This document shows positions 1-5,514 of a DNA stretch of 5,514 nt, one piece after another; position 1 is the stretch's first letter, and every line of letters starts with the position of its first letter. The translations under genes were made by a program, and so were the position numbers. The DNA is from Synergistaceae bacterium. Its GTDB lineage: Bacteria; Synergistota; Synergistia; Synergistales; Synergistaceae. The DNA is taken from the NCBI GenBank assembly GCA_031264605.1, contig JAISDQ010000039.1, forward strand, positions 1 to 5,514. Reading direction: 5' to 3'. The notes under the pieces were generated by a model. It saw nothing but the letters and a program-made list of their open reading frames with translations. It had not been told where the DNA came from and made no database searches.

Positions 1-23
1 CAGCAACAGGGGAATCAGGTATT

Positions 24-1334
24 TTGCGAAAATATTGCCGGTTGATGGTTTGTGCCGCGAGCGCGTTGCTTTTCGCGTTTGGGTGGTTTACGCTGTATTC
101 CTCGGATGATCCCGCGGATACCGGCCTGCTTTTCAGGCTTGGAAAAGACGAAACGATAAATTCAATTTCAATCGAGAACAAGTTGGGGAAGTTCGGATTC
201 TTTAAGGAAAATTCACGTTGGATGGTGGAAGCGGACGGGACGAGATACAGGGCCAATGAAACTAAAGTGCGCATCCTGACGCAATCTCTCGCAACTCTGG
301 ACGTGACGAGGGTGATGAAAGGGGAGCGCGCCGAGTATGGGTTTTCCTCTCCGGACGCGGTAGTCAGTTTCGGTCTGACGGGCGGAAAGCGCCTTGGTTT
401 TCTGATAGGGAATATGACGCCTGATTTCATGTCGGTGTACGCGCGCGGCACGGACGGCGGTAAAACGGCGCTCATAAGTTCGGCAGTCGCCGCTCATCTG
501 ACCGGCAGTCTGGCGGCTTACCGCGACAGGGAAATATTCGCTTTTGAATTGCAAAAACTCACGGGGATTGCCCGTTACCGCGAAGGAGAACTTCTCTCTG
601 AATTCGTGAAAACCGGCGGCGAAGGGTGGCGCGTGGCGTTCCCGTTCGAAGCTCCCGCGAGGGTAGTAGAGATGAGTGAATTCGTAGCCCGGATGAAGAA
701 TTGGAGGATAGCGGCGTTCCCGGACGCGAGCACGGCGAATGCGGGCAACGCCCGATACGGTCTGGAGAGTCGGGACGAGGTGATCGTCCTGTCAGGCGAC
801 GCGGGAGAGGCCCAAACGATCGAGATCGGCCGCCGCGAGGGGATTTACAGGTATGTCCGTTTTGGAGAATACGGCGATATAGCGGCTCTATACGCGGAAG
901 ACGTGGATTTGTCGGAGCTGGATCCTGTCAGAATGATGTTCGTGGCCCCGCTTCGCGCGCCGCTCGCCGATGTGCGCTCCATAAAAATCGAATCCCGCGA
1001 GGGTGTTTACGAACTGACTTACGACAAAATCTCGCGTTCCGCCGAATTCTTGGGAACCGGGATAACGGAGGCCGATTTCATAAACATATTCTACAAATTC
1101 ATCACCATGACGGCATCCAGTTTCGACCGGTCATCCGTTCCCCGCGGGGAGAGCGTCGCGTCCCTCGATATTGAGATGGCGGACGGCGGAAAATCAAATC
1201 TCGTGCTGAACCGGCGCGGCGTTGATTCTTATTTTATGCGGATAAACGGCCGCGACACGCCGTTTTACATGACGGGCCCGAGGCTCGAAGAACTGATGAG
1301 CCGTATCGAGGGGCTGAGGGCCCGTATCGAATGA
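24..1334 (+). CDS. DUF4340 domain-containing membrane-anchored protein (Gld-type ABC-associated)
   Basis: The product is 436 aa from TTG at 24. The N-terminus has basic residues (R2, K3, R6) and then a hydrophobic stretch at about 8-26, which looks like an uncleaved signal anchor with the rest outside the cytoplasm. The body shows the DUF4340 pattern: a strand-rich repeat with W66 in SRWMVEADG, EYGFSSPDA (104-112), the IGN turn (128-130) and YRDREIFAF (166-174). A second, more diverged copy starts near RYGLES (244-249). Family members usually sit beside GldF/GldG-like ABC-2 transport genes; their biochemical role is unknown and no catalytic motif is visible. It is probably the distal gene of an upstream operon. 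The start is uncertain. TTG 24 has AGGGGA at 8-13 and supplies the basic N-terminus. ATG 45 (residue 8) overlaps a frame-1 TGA at 43-45, which would suit translational coupling. The frame is also open to the window edge. Confidence 0.8.
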   Translation: MRKYCRLMVCAASALLFAFGWFTLYSSDDPADTGLLFRLGKDETINSISIENKLGKFGFFKENSRWMVEADGTRYRANETKVRILTQSLATLDVTRVMKGERAEYGFSSPDAVVSFGLTGGKRLGFLIGNMTPDFMSVYARGTDGGKTALISSAVAAHLTGSLAAYRDREIFAFELQKLTGIARYREGELLSEFVKTGGEGWRVAFPFEAPARVVEMSEFVARMKNWRIAAFPDASTANAGNARYGLESRDEVIVLSGDAGEAQTIEIGRREGIYRYVRFGEYGDIAALYAEDVDLSELDPVRMMFVAPLRAPLADVRSIKIESREGVYELTYDKISRSAEFLGTGITEADFINIFYKFITMTASSFDRSSVPRGESVASLDIEMADGGKSNLVLNRRGVDSYFMRINGRDTPFYMTGPRLEELMSRIEGLRARIE

Positions 1335-1371
1335 AAGGAGGCGTTTTTTCGAGGTTTACCGACTCGGTTGG

Positions 1372-1389
1372 GCAATATCTGCATATTGC
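1372..1389. promoter_or_regulatory. 18-base palindrome, candidate repressor operator upstream of the ABC importer operon
   Basis: GCAATATCTGCATATTGC has two perfect 7-base inverted arms (1372-1378 and 1383-1389) around a 4-base centre, CTGC. It lies just upstream of the strong Shine-Dalgarno sequence of the binding-protein gene. Size and symmetry fit a site for a dimeric repressor of the kind that often controls sugar importers (LacI, GntR or similar), but no regulator gene is visible here. A weak promoter-like pair, TTTACC (1355-1360) and TATCTG (1376-1381, spacer 15), would put the palindrome over the -10 element. That promoter match is poor and is not claimed. The same bases could form a 7-bp RNA hairpin with a tetraloop in the 5' leader instead. 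Confidence 0.4.
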
Positions 1390-1399
1390 GAATCAGATC

Positions 1400-1407
1400 A
1401 GGAGGGG
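1400..1407 (+). promoter_or_regulatory. Strong Shine-Dalgarno site for the binding-protein gene
   Basis: AGGAGGGG lies 6 bases before ATG 1414, close to ideal, and it decides that start. It is much stronger than the ribosome site of the ATPase gene downstream. This fits the usual excess of binding protein over membrane components. Confidence 0.8.
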
Positions 1408-1413
1408 AAAACA

Positions 1414-2523
1414 ATGAAGGGTAAGCATAGCGCAGCCAGGTACGTATTGATGTTTCTCGGTATATTCGCCGCGGTATTCTCGTGGCAGATGATGTCGGTT
1501 TCGGCGTCCGCGTCGGAAGCGTATATCGGCAAAATTCCCGTCACGCTGAAACACGACGTGCACGGCAACGACGCGCGCTGGGCCAAAATCTACGCGGCCG
1601 AGAAGTACGGCGCGGAGTACGAGGTAATCGATCCCGACCAGGACCTCAATAAGGAAATAGCCGCGGCCGAGACGTTCATCAGCAAGGGAGTGGACGGAAT
1701 TATCCTCCATCCAGTCACCGAAGACGGCGTGAACGAGATTATCCAGGAGATTCGTGACGCTGGCATATACGTGATGACCTACAACGTGGAAGCGTCCGGC
1801 AAAAAAGTCCCCGCTCTTCTCATCGACGAGGCCGAAGTAGCGGCTCAGATGGGCGCGGACATGTGCAAAAAATGGATAGAACTCTATCCCGACAAACCGG
1901 TTAAAATCGGCCTCGTGAGCTGGACCAACATCGCGTTCTGTTTCGACAACCGCAGCGGTCCCTTCCTCGCTGGCGCGAAGACCGTCGTCGACTACCTGCC
2001 CACGGACGACTGGGGCTTCAAAAACAGCAAGGGCGAGAACCTCACCGGCGCGACTTACTGGGAACACGCCGGCGGCGTGCTCGAAAAGGCCATTCAGGTT
2101 ACTTCCGACGCGATAATCAAACACCCCGACGTCAACATAATCTACGGCGACAACGTATCCAACGGGCTCGGCGTGGCGGCGGCCTACGAGGCGGCCGGCC
2201 GCGGCAAGGCTGTCGACGGCGTGCCTCAGACCGAAATTATCGCTTCCACCGACGCGAGCGACGGTGAACTCAAGAAGATTGCCGACCCGACCTCCTCGCT
2301 GAAATACTGCCTCGGCATGCAGCCCCAGACGTTCGCTTACGCTCAGATCGACATGATAATGGAGCTGATTCAGGGCAAACTCGACCCCGATACCTATGTC
2401 GTGAGATACACCCCCGACACGTATTTCAACTATTACAAGGACAGCATAAAGACCATGCAGGACTGGTACAACACCCAGTATCTGCCCGACGCGCCGCTCG
2501 AACTCGCCGGCGCCGGCAAATAA
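1414..2523 (+). CDS. Periplasmic sugar-type ABC transporter substrate-binding protein (Peripla_BP_4-like)
   Basis: This 369-aa protein captures the ligand for the importer encoded downstream. A Sec signal peptide covers about 1-36: basic start, hydrophobic 10-24, then SASASEA with likely cleavage near residue 36. There is no lipobox cysteine, so it should be soluble in the periplasm. The mature part follows the type I fold of ribose/galactose-binding proteins. DPDQDLNKEIAAAETFI (73-89) and GVDGIILHPV (92-101) match the first lobe, AGIYVMTYNV (116-125) is the hinge-proximal strand, DNRSGPFLAG (178-187) carries the usual ligand-side Arg (R180), and HPDVNIIYGDN (237-247) with GLGVAAAYEAAG matches the second lobe. 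Departures are an inserted-looking segment at about 193-219 and STDASD (278-283) where many relatives have GFD. Codons end mostly in C or G, as in a highly expressed gene. The substrate cannot be named; a pentose, hexose or sugar derivative is likely from the family. Confidence 0.92.
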   Translation: MKGKHSAARYVLMFLGIFAAVFSWQMMSVSASASEAYIGKIPVTLKHDVHGNDARWAKIYAAEKYGAEYEVIDPDQDLNKEIAAAETFISKGVDGIILHPVTEDGVNEIIQEIRDAGIYVMTYNVEASGKKVPALLIDEAEVAAQMGADMCKKWIELYPDKPVKIGLVSWTNIAFCFDNRSGPFLAGAKTVVDYLPTDDWGFKNSKGENLTGATYWEHAGGVLEKAIQVTSDAIIKHPDVNIIYGDNVSNGLGVAAAYEAAGRGKAVDGVPQTEIIASTDASDGELKKIADPTSSLKYCLGMQPQTFAYAQIDMIMELIQGKLDPDTYVVRYTPDTYFNYYKDSIKTMQDWYNTQYLPDAPLELAGAGK

Positions 2524-2535
2524 CGCGTCCTCACC

Positions 2536-2565
2536 GGCCGGCGTTCCCGCCGCGGGACGCCGGCC
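2536..2565 (+). promoter_or_regulatory. Strong GC-rich hairpin between binding-protein and ATPase genes
   Basis: The outer stem GGCCGGCG (2536-2543) pairs with CGCCGGCC (2558-2565). The inner stem TCCCG (2545-2549) pairs with CGGGA (2553-2557), closing a CCG loop. T2544 is the only bulge, giving 13 base pairs in all. It starts 12 bases after the TAA of the binding-protein gene. No T-run follows (next bases ATTCGCC), so it is not a standard intrinsic terminator. By analogy with other binding-protein operons, it more likely protects the upstream message from 3' exonucleases or causes partial termination. The structure is seen directly; the function is inferred. Confidence 0.65.
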
Positions 2566-2597
2566 ATTCGCCTCCGGCAGGGAGTTGAGGGAATTTG
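2566..2597 (+). promoter_or_regulatory. Tandem ribosome-binding sites and possible occluding hairpin at the TTG start of the ATPase
   Basis: Two Shine-Dalgarno-like stretches precede TTG 2595: AGGGAG (2579-2584, 10 bases away) and GAGGGA (2587-2592, only 2 bases away). ATTC (2566-2569) plus CCTC (2571-2574) can pair with GAGG (2587-2590) plus GAAT (2591-2594). That is 8 base pairs with G2570 bulged, leaving AGGGAG in a 12-base loop. The pairing would abut the start codon and stack directly on the hairpin ending at 2565. It would mask the proximal site. The TTG start is supported because the protein then begins MENILEIRNVSKQF, the normal N-terminus for this ATPase family. Confidence 0.4.
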
Positions 2598-4088
2598 GAG
2601 AACATTCTCGAGATCAGAAACGTAAGCAAACAGTTCGCCGGCGTAAAGGCGCTGGACGACGTCAGTTTCGACGTGATAAAAGGTTCGTGTCACTGCCTCG
2701 TCGGCGAGAACGGCGCGGGCAAGTCCACACTCATCAAGATTCTGACGGGGGCGCACCCGAAAACCTCCGGTTCCGTAAAGTACGAAGGGCGCGACTGGAA
2801 CCCAAGCGGAACGCGCGACGCCATGCACAACGGCATTGGCTGTCTCTTTCAGGAACTGAACGTCGTAGAGAAACTGAAAGTGGAGGAGAATATCGTCCTC
2901 GGCATGGAGAAGACCGCCTTCGGCATCATAAGGAAGGAACAGAACCCGAAGGTGTTCGAGATGCTGAAGCGCCTCGACGCGAGCATAAAGCCGTCGCAGT
3001 ACATAGAGGAACTGAGCGTCGCCAAACGCCAGATAGTCGAAATGGCCAAAGCCCTGGCCATGGAGTCGAAGATAATAATAATGGACGAACCGACGAGCGC
3101 GCTCACCGCCGAGGAGACGCGTAGGCTTTTCGATATAATCGCCGAACTCAAGAGCGCCGGCATCACGATAATTTACATCACCCACAGGCTCGAAGAAGTG
3201 ATGGACCTCGCGGACTACATCACCGTCCTGCGCGACGGACGCCATATAGCCACTCAGCCGAGGCGGGAGATAAGAAGCCGGCAGGACCTCATTCAGATGA
3301 TGACCGGCAAGATAATCGTCGAAGGATACGTCCCGAACAGCGTGAACAAAGAAGTTAAATTGATAGAGCTGAAGGACGTGACGAACGGCAAACTGAAAGA
3401 CGTTTCCTTTTCGCTTTATCAGGGAGAAATTCTCGGTTTTTACGGCCTCATCGGAGCGGGTAAGAGCGAAATCGCGCGCGCCATCTTCGGCGCCGACAAG
3501 TATTCGGGCAAAATATTTGTCGAAGGGCGGGAACTCAAACCCGGCTCGACTCTGAACACTATCGGGAAGGGGATAGCGATGGCCCCGGAGGAGCGAAGAA
3601 CCCAGGGCGTCTGCACGATGCTTCCGATAGCTTCCAACATCCCGATGATGAATTACGGCTCCGTCTCCAAATGGGGGATAAGGAACAGCGGACTGCAGTC
3701 CGCCGTGTCCAAAAAATATATAGACGCGATAGGGATAGCGTGCCGCAACGAACAGCAATCAGTGGCCTATCTCTCGGGAGGCAATCAGCAGAAAGTTGTC
3801 CTGGGCAAATGCCTCAACGCGGGCCCGCGGGTACTTCTTCTCGACGAGCCGACGCGGGGCGTCGACGTCGGGGCCAAGCAGGAGATTTATCACATCATCA
3901 GGGAACTGGTGAGAGGCGGCCGCTCGGCGATAGTGTTCTCGAGCGAGCTGCCGGAGATACTGGGGCTCGCCGACCGAATCGGGCTTCTTTTCGAGGGCGA
4001 GATAGTCGAATTTTTGGAAAACGACGCCGCTCTGGACTCGGGGTACATAATGAACATAGTGACTGGAGGCGCCGCGGTCAATGGATAA
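2595..4088 (+). CDS. Sugar-type ABC transporter ATP-binding protein with two nucleotide-binding domains
   Basis: This 497-aa protein is the cytoplasmic energy unit of the importer and has the usual length for the duplicated carbohydrate ABC ATPases (RbsA/MglA/YtfR type). Domain 1 has Walker A GENGAGKST (37-45), Q-loop Q86, the family's degenerate signature LSVAKRQ (140-146), Walker B IIIMDEPTSAL (160-170) and H-loop H197. Domain 2 has GLIGAGKSE (284-292), the PEERRTQG segment (332-339), a canonical signature LSGGNQQK (394-401), Walker B VLLLDEPTRGVD (414-425) and SSELPE (450-455), where Ser replaces the H-loop His as is normal in this family. Domain 2 keeps a Walker A Lys (K290), where many relatives have Arg (GAGRTE). 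It starts at TTG, 71 bases after the binding-protein gene, and its last 8 bases overlap the first permease gene. The substrate is not deducible from the ATPase. Confidence 0.95.
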   Translation: MENILEIRNVSKQFAGVKALDDVSFDVIKGSCHCLVGENGAGKSTLIKILTGAHPKTSGSVKYEGRDWNPSGTRDAMHNGIGCLFQELNVVEKLKVEENIVLGMEKTAFGIIRKEQNPKVFEMLKRLDASIKPSQYIEELSVAKRQIVEMAKALAMESKIIIMDEPTSALTAEETRRLFDIIAELKSAGITIIYITHRLEEVMDLADYITVLRDGRHIATQPRREIRSRQDLIQMMTGKIIVEGYVPNSVNKEVKLIELKDVTNGKLKDVSFSLYQGEILGFYGLIGAGKSEIARAIFGADKYSGKIFVEGRELKPGSTLNTIGKGIAMAPEERRTQGVCTMLPIASNIPMMNYGSVSKWGIRNSGLQSAVSKKYIDAIGIACRNEQQSVAYLSGGNQQKVVLGKCLNAGPRVLLLDEPTRGVDVGAKQEIYHIIRELVRGGRSAIVFSSELPEILGLADRIGLLFEGEIVEFLENDAALDSGYIMNIVTGGAAVNG

Positions 4089-5058
4089 TCAGGCGGCAGT
4101 TGCGGGAAAACGCGCGGTTCGCTTCACGGCGGACGGAGTGCAGAATATCACGATATTCGCCATTTTTCTGGCGGTATGCGCGGTGGGGTATCTCTTCGAG
4201 CCGGAACTTTTCATGACGAACGAAAACATCATCAATATTTTTGTGTCCTCGTCCAGCGTCATCATGGTCGCGGCTCCGGTGACGCTGGTTCTCATATCGG
4301 GCAACCTCGACCTCTCGGTGGGAGGCGTGGGGGCAATGTGTGCCGTGCTGTTCGGCCTCATGACCCATTACGGGATAAGCATACCTCTCGCGGTGCTGCT
4401 CTCCATTCTCTGCGGGGCCGCGAGCGGGTTCATCTGCGGACTCTCCATCTCCGCTTTCGCGCTGCCGTCGTTCATAATATCGCTCGCGTTCAAGTATATC
4501 GGCAGAGGGATAGCGCTGATAGGGGCGCGCGGCGCGGTGGTGTTCGGCATTCCTTACGAAATAGCGCCTATCGGGGGCTCGTTTCTCGGTTTCCCGCTTC
4601 CCATGCTGTACGCCATAGCGGCCACGCTCGTATTCATGTTCATACAGGCCAAGACGGTGTTTGGCAGCAAGTGTTACGCGACGGGCGCTAACATGGAAGC
4701 GGCGAAACTGTCGGGTATCAGCGAAAAACTGGTGATTACGGGAGTTTTCACGCTTTCCGGCGTTATGGCCGCATTCGCGGGCATCGTCCTCACCTCGCGC
4801 GTCATAGCCGCCGACAGCGGCATATTTCCCTCGCTGGAAAGCGACTGCATCATAGCGGCGGTGCTTGGCGGAACCGACATCAACGGAGGGCGGGGCACCG
4901 TGTTCGGGATGTTCATAGGCGCTCTGTTTATCACTGTGCTGACCAATATCATGAATATGCAGGGCCTCACGGTATACGTGCAGAACGTCGTCAAAGGCTC
5001 TGTCCTGATTCTAGCGATAGTCCTGAACGGCGTCATTCGCGAACGCGTCAGGGTGTAG
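4081..5058 (+). CDS. Sugar-type ABC transporter permease, first subunit (BPD_transp_2)
   Basis: This 325-aa polytopic inner-membrane protein forms part of the translocation channel. Hydrophobic segments are visible at about 22-38, 54-72, 83-95, 101-123, 175-189, 217-238, 256-264 and the C-terminal third. Family marks include SGNLDLSVGG (73-82; many relatives have SGGIDLSVG), YATGANMEAAKLSGI (199-213, the usual YAIGGN.EAARLSGI) and ADSGIF...IIAAVLGGT (244-265), followed by INGGRGT and GALF. This last block resembles the cytoplasmic loop that contacts the ATPase in this family. ATG 4081 overlaps the end of the ATPase gene by 8 bases, with TGGAGG at 4064-4069 eleven bases upstream, so translation is probably coupled. 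The length is normal for the family. A second, different permease gene follows after 12 bases, so the channel is probably a heterodimer. Confidence 0.93.
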   Translation: MDNQAAVAGKRAVRFTADGVQNITIFAIFLAVCAVGYLFEPELFMTNENIINIFVSSSSVIMVAAPVTLVLISGNLDLSVGGVGAMCAVLFGLMTHYGISIPLAVLLSILCGAASGFICGLSISAFALPSFIISLAFKYIGRGIALIGARGAVVFGIPYEIAPIGGSFLGFPLPMLYAIAATLVFMFIQAKTVFGSKCYATGANMEAAKLSGISEKLVITGVFTLSGVMAAFAGIVLTSRVIAADSGIFPSLESDCIIAAVLGGTDINGGRGTVFGMFIGALFITVLTNIMNMQGLTVYVQNVVKGSVLILAIVLNGVIRERVRV

Positions 5059-5070
5059 GAGGGGACTGAC

Positions 5071-5514
5071 ATGAGCAAATCGACGAGACAAAACCTGATG
5101 CTTCTGGCGGTACTCGCGGTGATGTTTACTTTCTTCACCTACCGGAACGCCAGATTCGCCTCTCTGTACAACCTCACCAACATGTTCAGACAGAGCCTGC
5201 CCAACCTCATTCTGGGATGCGCCTCGATGTTCGTGATAGCCTCCGGCGGAATAGACCTGTCGGTTGGCGGCACGATGGCGCTTTCAGCGCTTTTTTACGG
5301 ATACCTTTGTCTGTGGGGAGTCAACGCGTGGCTCGCGATTCCGATAGTGGCCGTCTTGGGAGCTTTCGTCGGCGCGGCCAACACATTCATAATGGAGAAA
5401 CTCAAGATACCCGGAATAATGGCGACGCTCGCCACATGGATAATCACCTCGGGCATGGCTTTCATGGTCTGCCGGGCCATCCCGCTGAACGACCCGCTGC
5501 TGAAGCCGGTCGTG
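5071..5514 (+). CDS. Sugar-type ABC transporter permease, second subunit (partial, 3' end outside window)
   Basis: The frame from ATG 5071 stays open to the window edge, giving 148 residues of what is normally about 310-340. AGGAGGGG (5057-5064), overlapping the TAG of the first permease gene, sits 6 bases before the ATG and fixes the start. Hydrophobic segments lie at about 8-23, 43-58, 67-83, 87-108 and 116-134. SGGIDLSVGG (58-67) is the family hallmark. LKIPGIMATLATWIITSGMA matches the family's L.VP.FIATLGTM.I.RGLA region. It is clearly a paralogue, not a repeat, of the first permease. The two-permease order after binding protein and ATPase is the same as in ytfQ-ytfR-ytfT-yjfF. The truncation is caused by the window boundary and gives no sign of a broken gene. 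Confidence 0.92.
   Translation, partial: MSKSTRQNLMLLAVLAVMFTFFTYRNARFASLYNLTNMFRQSLPNLILGCASMFVIASGGIDLSVGGTMALSALFYGYLCLWGVNAWLAIPIVAVLGAFVGAANTFIMEKLKIPGIMATLATWIITSGMAFMVCRAIPLNDPLLKPVV

Noticed and set aside
1..45. Tail of an upstream gene in frame 1 ending at TGA 43-45
   Set aside because: The position suits a coupled stop-start, but only 14 residues are visible and they match nothing I recognise. Another frame is open to 107-109, so it is not annotated as a gene.
1310..1350. Intrinsic terminator after the DUF4340 gene
   Set aside because: A T6 run is present, but no GC-rich inverted repeat could be built immediately before it.
1355..1381. Promoter TTTACC / TATCTG for the importer operon
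   Set aside because: The -10 match is only about half of the consensus and the spacer is short at 15, so it is too weak to annotate as a promoter.
1393..2124. Antisense open frame (243 codons) opposite the binding-protein gene
   Set aside because: It is a shadow of the strongly biased codons of the binding-protein gene; the product looks like no family and its start lies within that coding sequence.
2585..3124. Overlapping plus-strand frames inside real genes (2585-3124; also 701-1174, 3671-4216 and 4176-4691)
   Set aside because: Their products are Arg-rich, low-quality sequences typical of out-of-frame reading of GC-rich genes, and they overlap genes with firm motifs.
2433..3758. Long antisense open frame (441 codons) opposite the binding-protein end and ATPase gene
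   Set aside because: It lies across a clear ATPase gene with all its motifs and shows no recognisable domain or sensible composition (rich in His, Arg and Tyr). Strong G/C third-position bias on the plus strand removes stops from that antisense frame.
4300..4326. SGNLDLSVGG in the first permease as a broken family motif
   Set aside because: A single Asn for Gly before the conserved DLSVG is within normal variation for these permeases, and the rest of the motif is intact.

Overview
The window reads as ordinary bacterial chromosome from a fairly GC-rich bacterium. All genes are on the plus strand and tightly packed. The binding protein has a Sec-type signal peptide with no lipobox cysteine, so it looks like a free periplasmic protein of a two-membraned (Gram-negative type) cell. 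AGG/AGA arginine and ATA isoleucine codons are used freely. A DUF4340 (Gld-associated) gene next to a two-permease sugar-type ABC operon fits groups such as Spirochaetota or Synergistota, but this is a guess and the sequence alone does not fix the taxon.

Layout. (1) 24-1334 encodes a membrane-anchored DUF4340 protein. It is probably the last gene of an upstream GldF/GldG-like ABC operon that lies mostly outside the window. (2) 1335-1413 is a 79-base gap holding an orphan AAAGGAGG, a T6 run, an 18-base palindrome (possible operator) and a strong Shine-Dalgarno sequence. (3) 1414 to the window end is a carbohydrate-type ABC importer operon. Its order is periplasmic binding protein (1414-2523), double ATPase (2595-4088), first permease (4081-5058) and second permease (5071 onward, cut by the window edge). 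The order matches the E. coli ytfQ-ytfR-ytfT-yjfF galactofuranose importer layout, but nothing seen assigns the substrate.

How the genes work together: the binding protein captures the ligand in the periplasm and delivers it to a channel probably formed by the two different permeases. The single polypeptide carrying two ATPase domains powers import. The palindrome ahead of the binding-protein gene is a plausible repressor site. The 71-base gap between binding protein and ATPase can fold into two adjacent hairpins that run right up to the TTG start of the ATPase. They offer a simple way to make much more binding protein than membrane complex.

I found no RNA genes, CRISPR array, mobile element or clear new system. 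The most interesting signals are the two small non-coding gaps and some sequence departures in the binding protein and ATPase.
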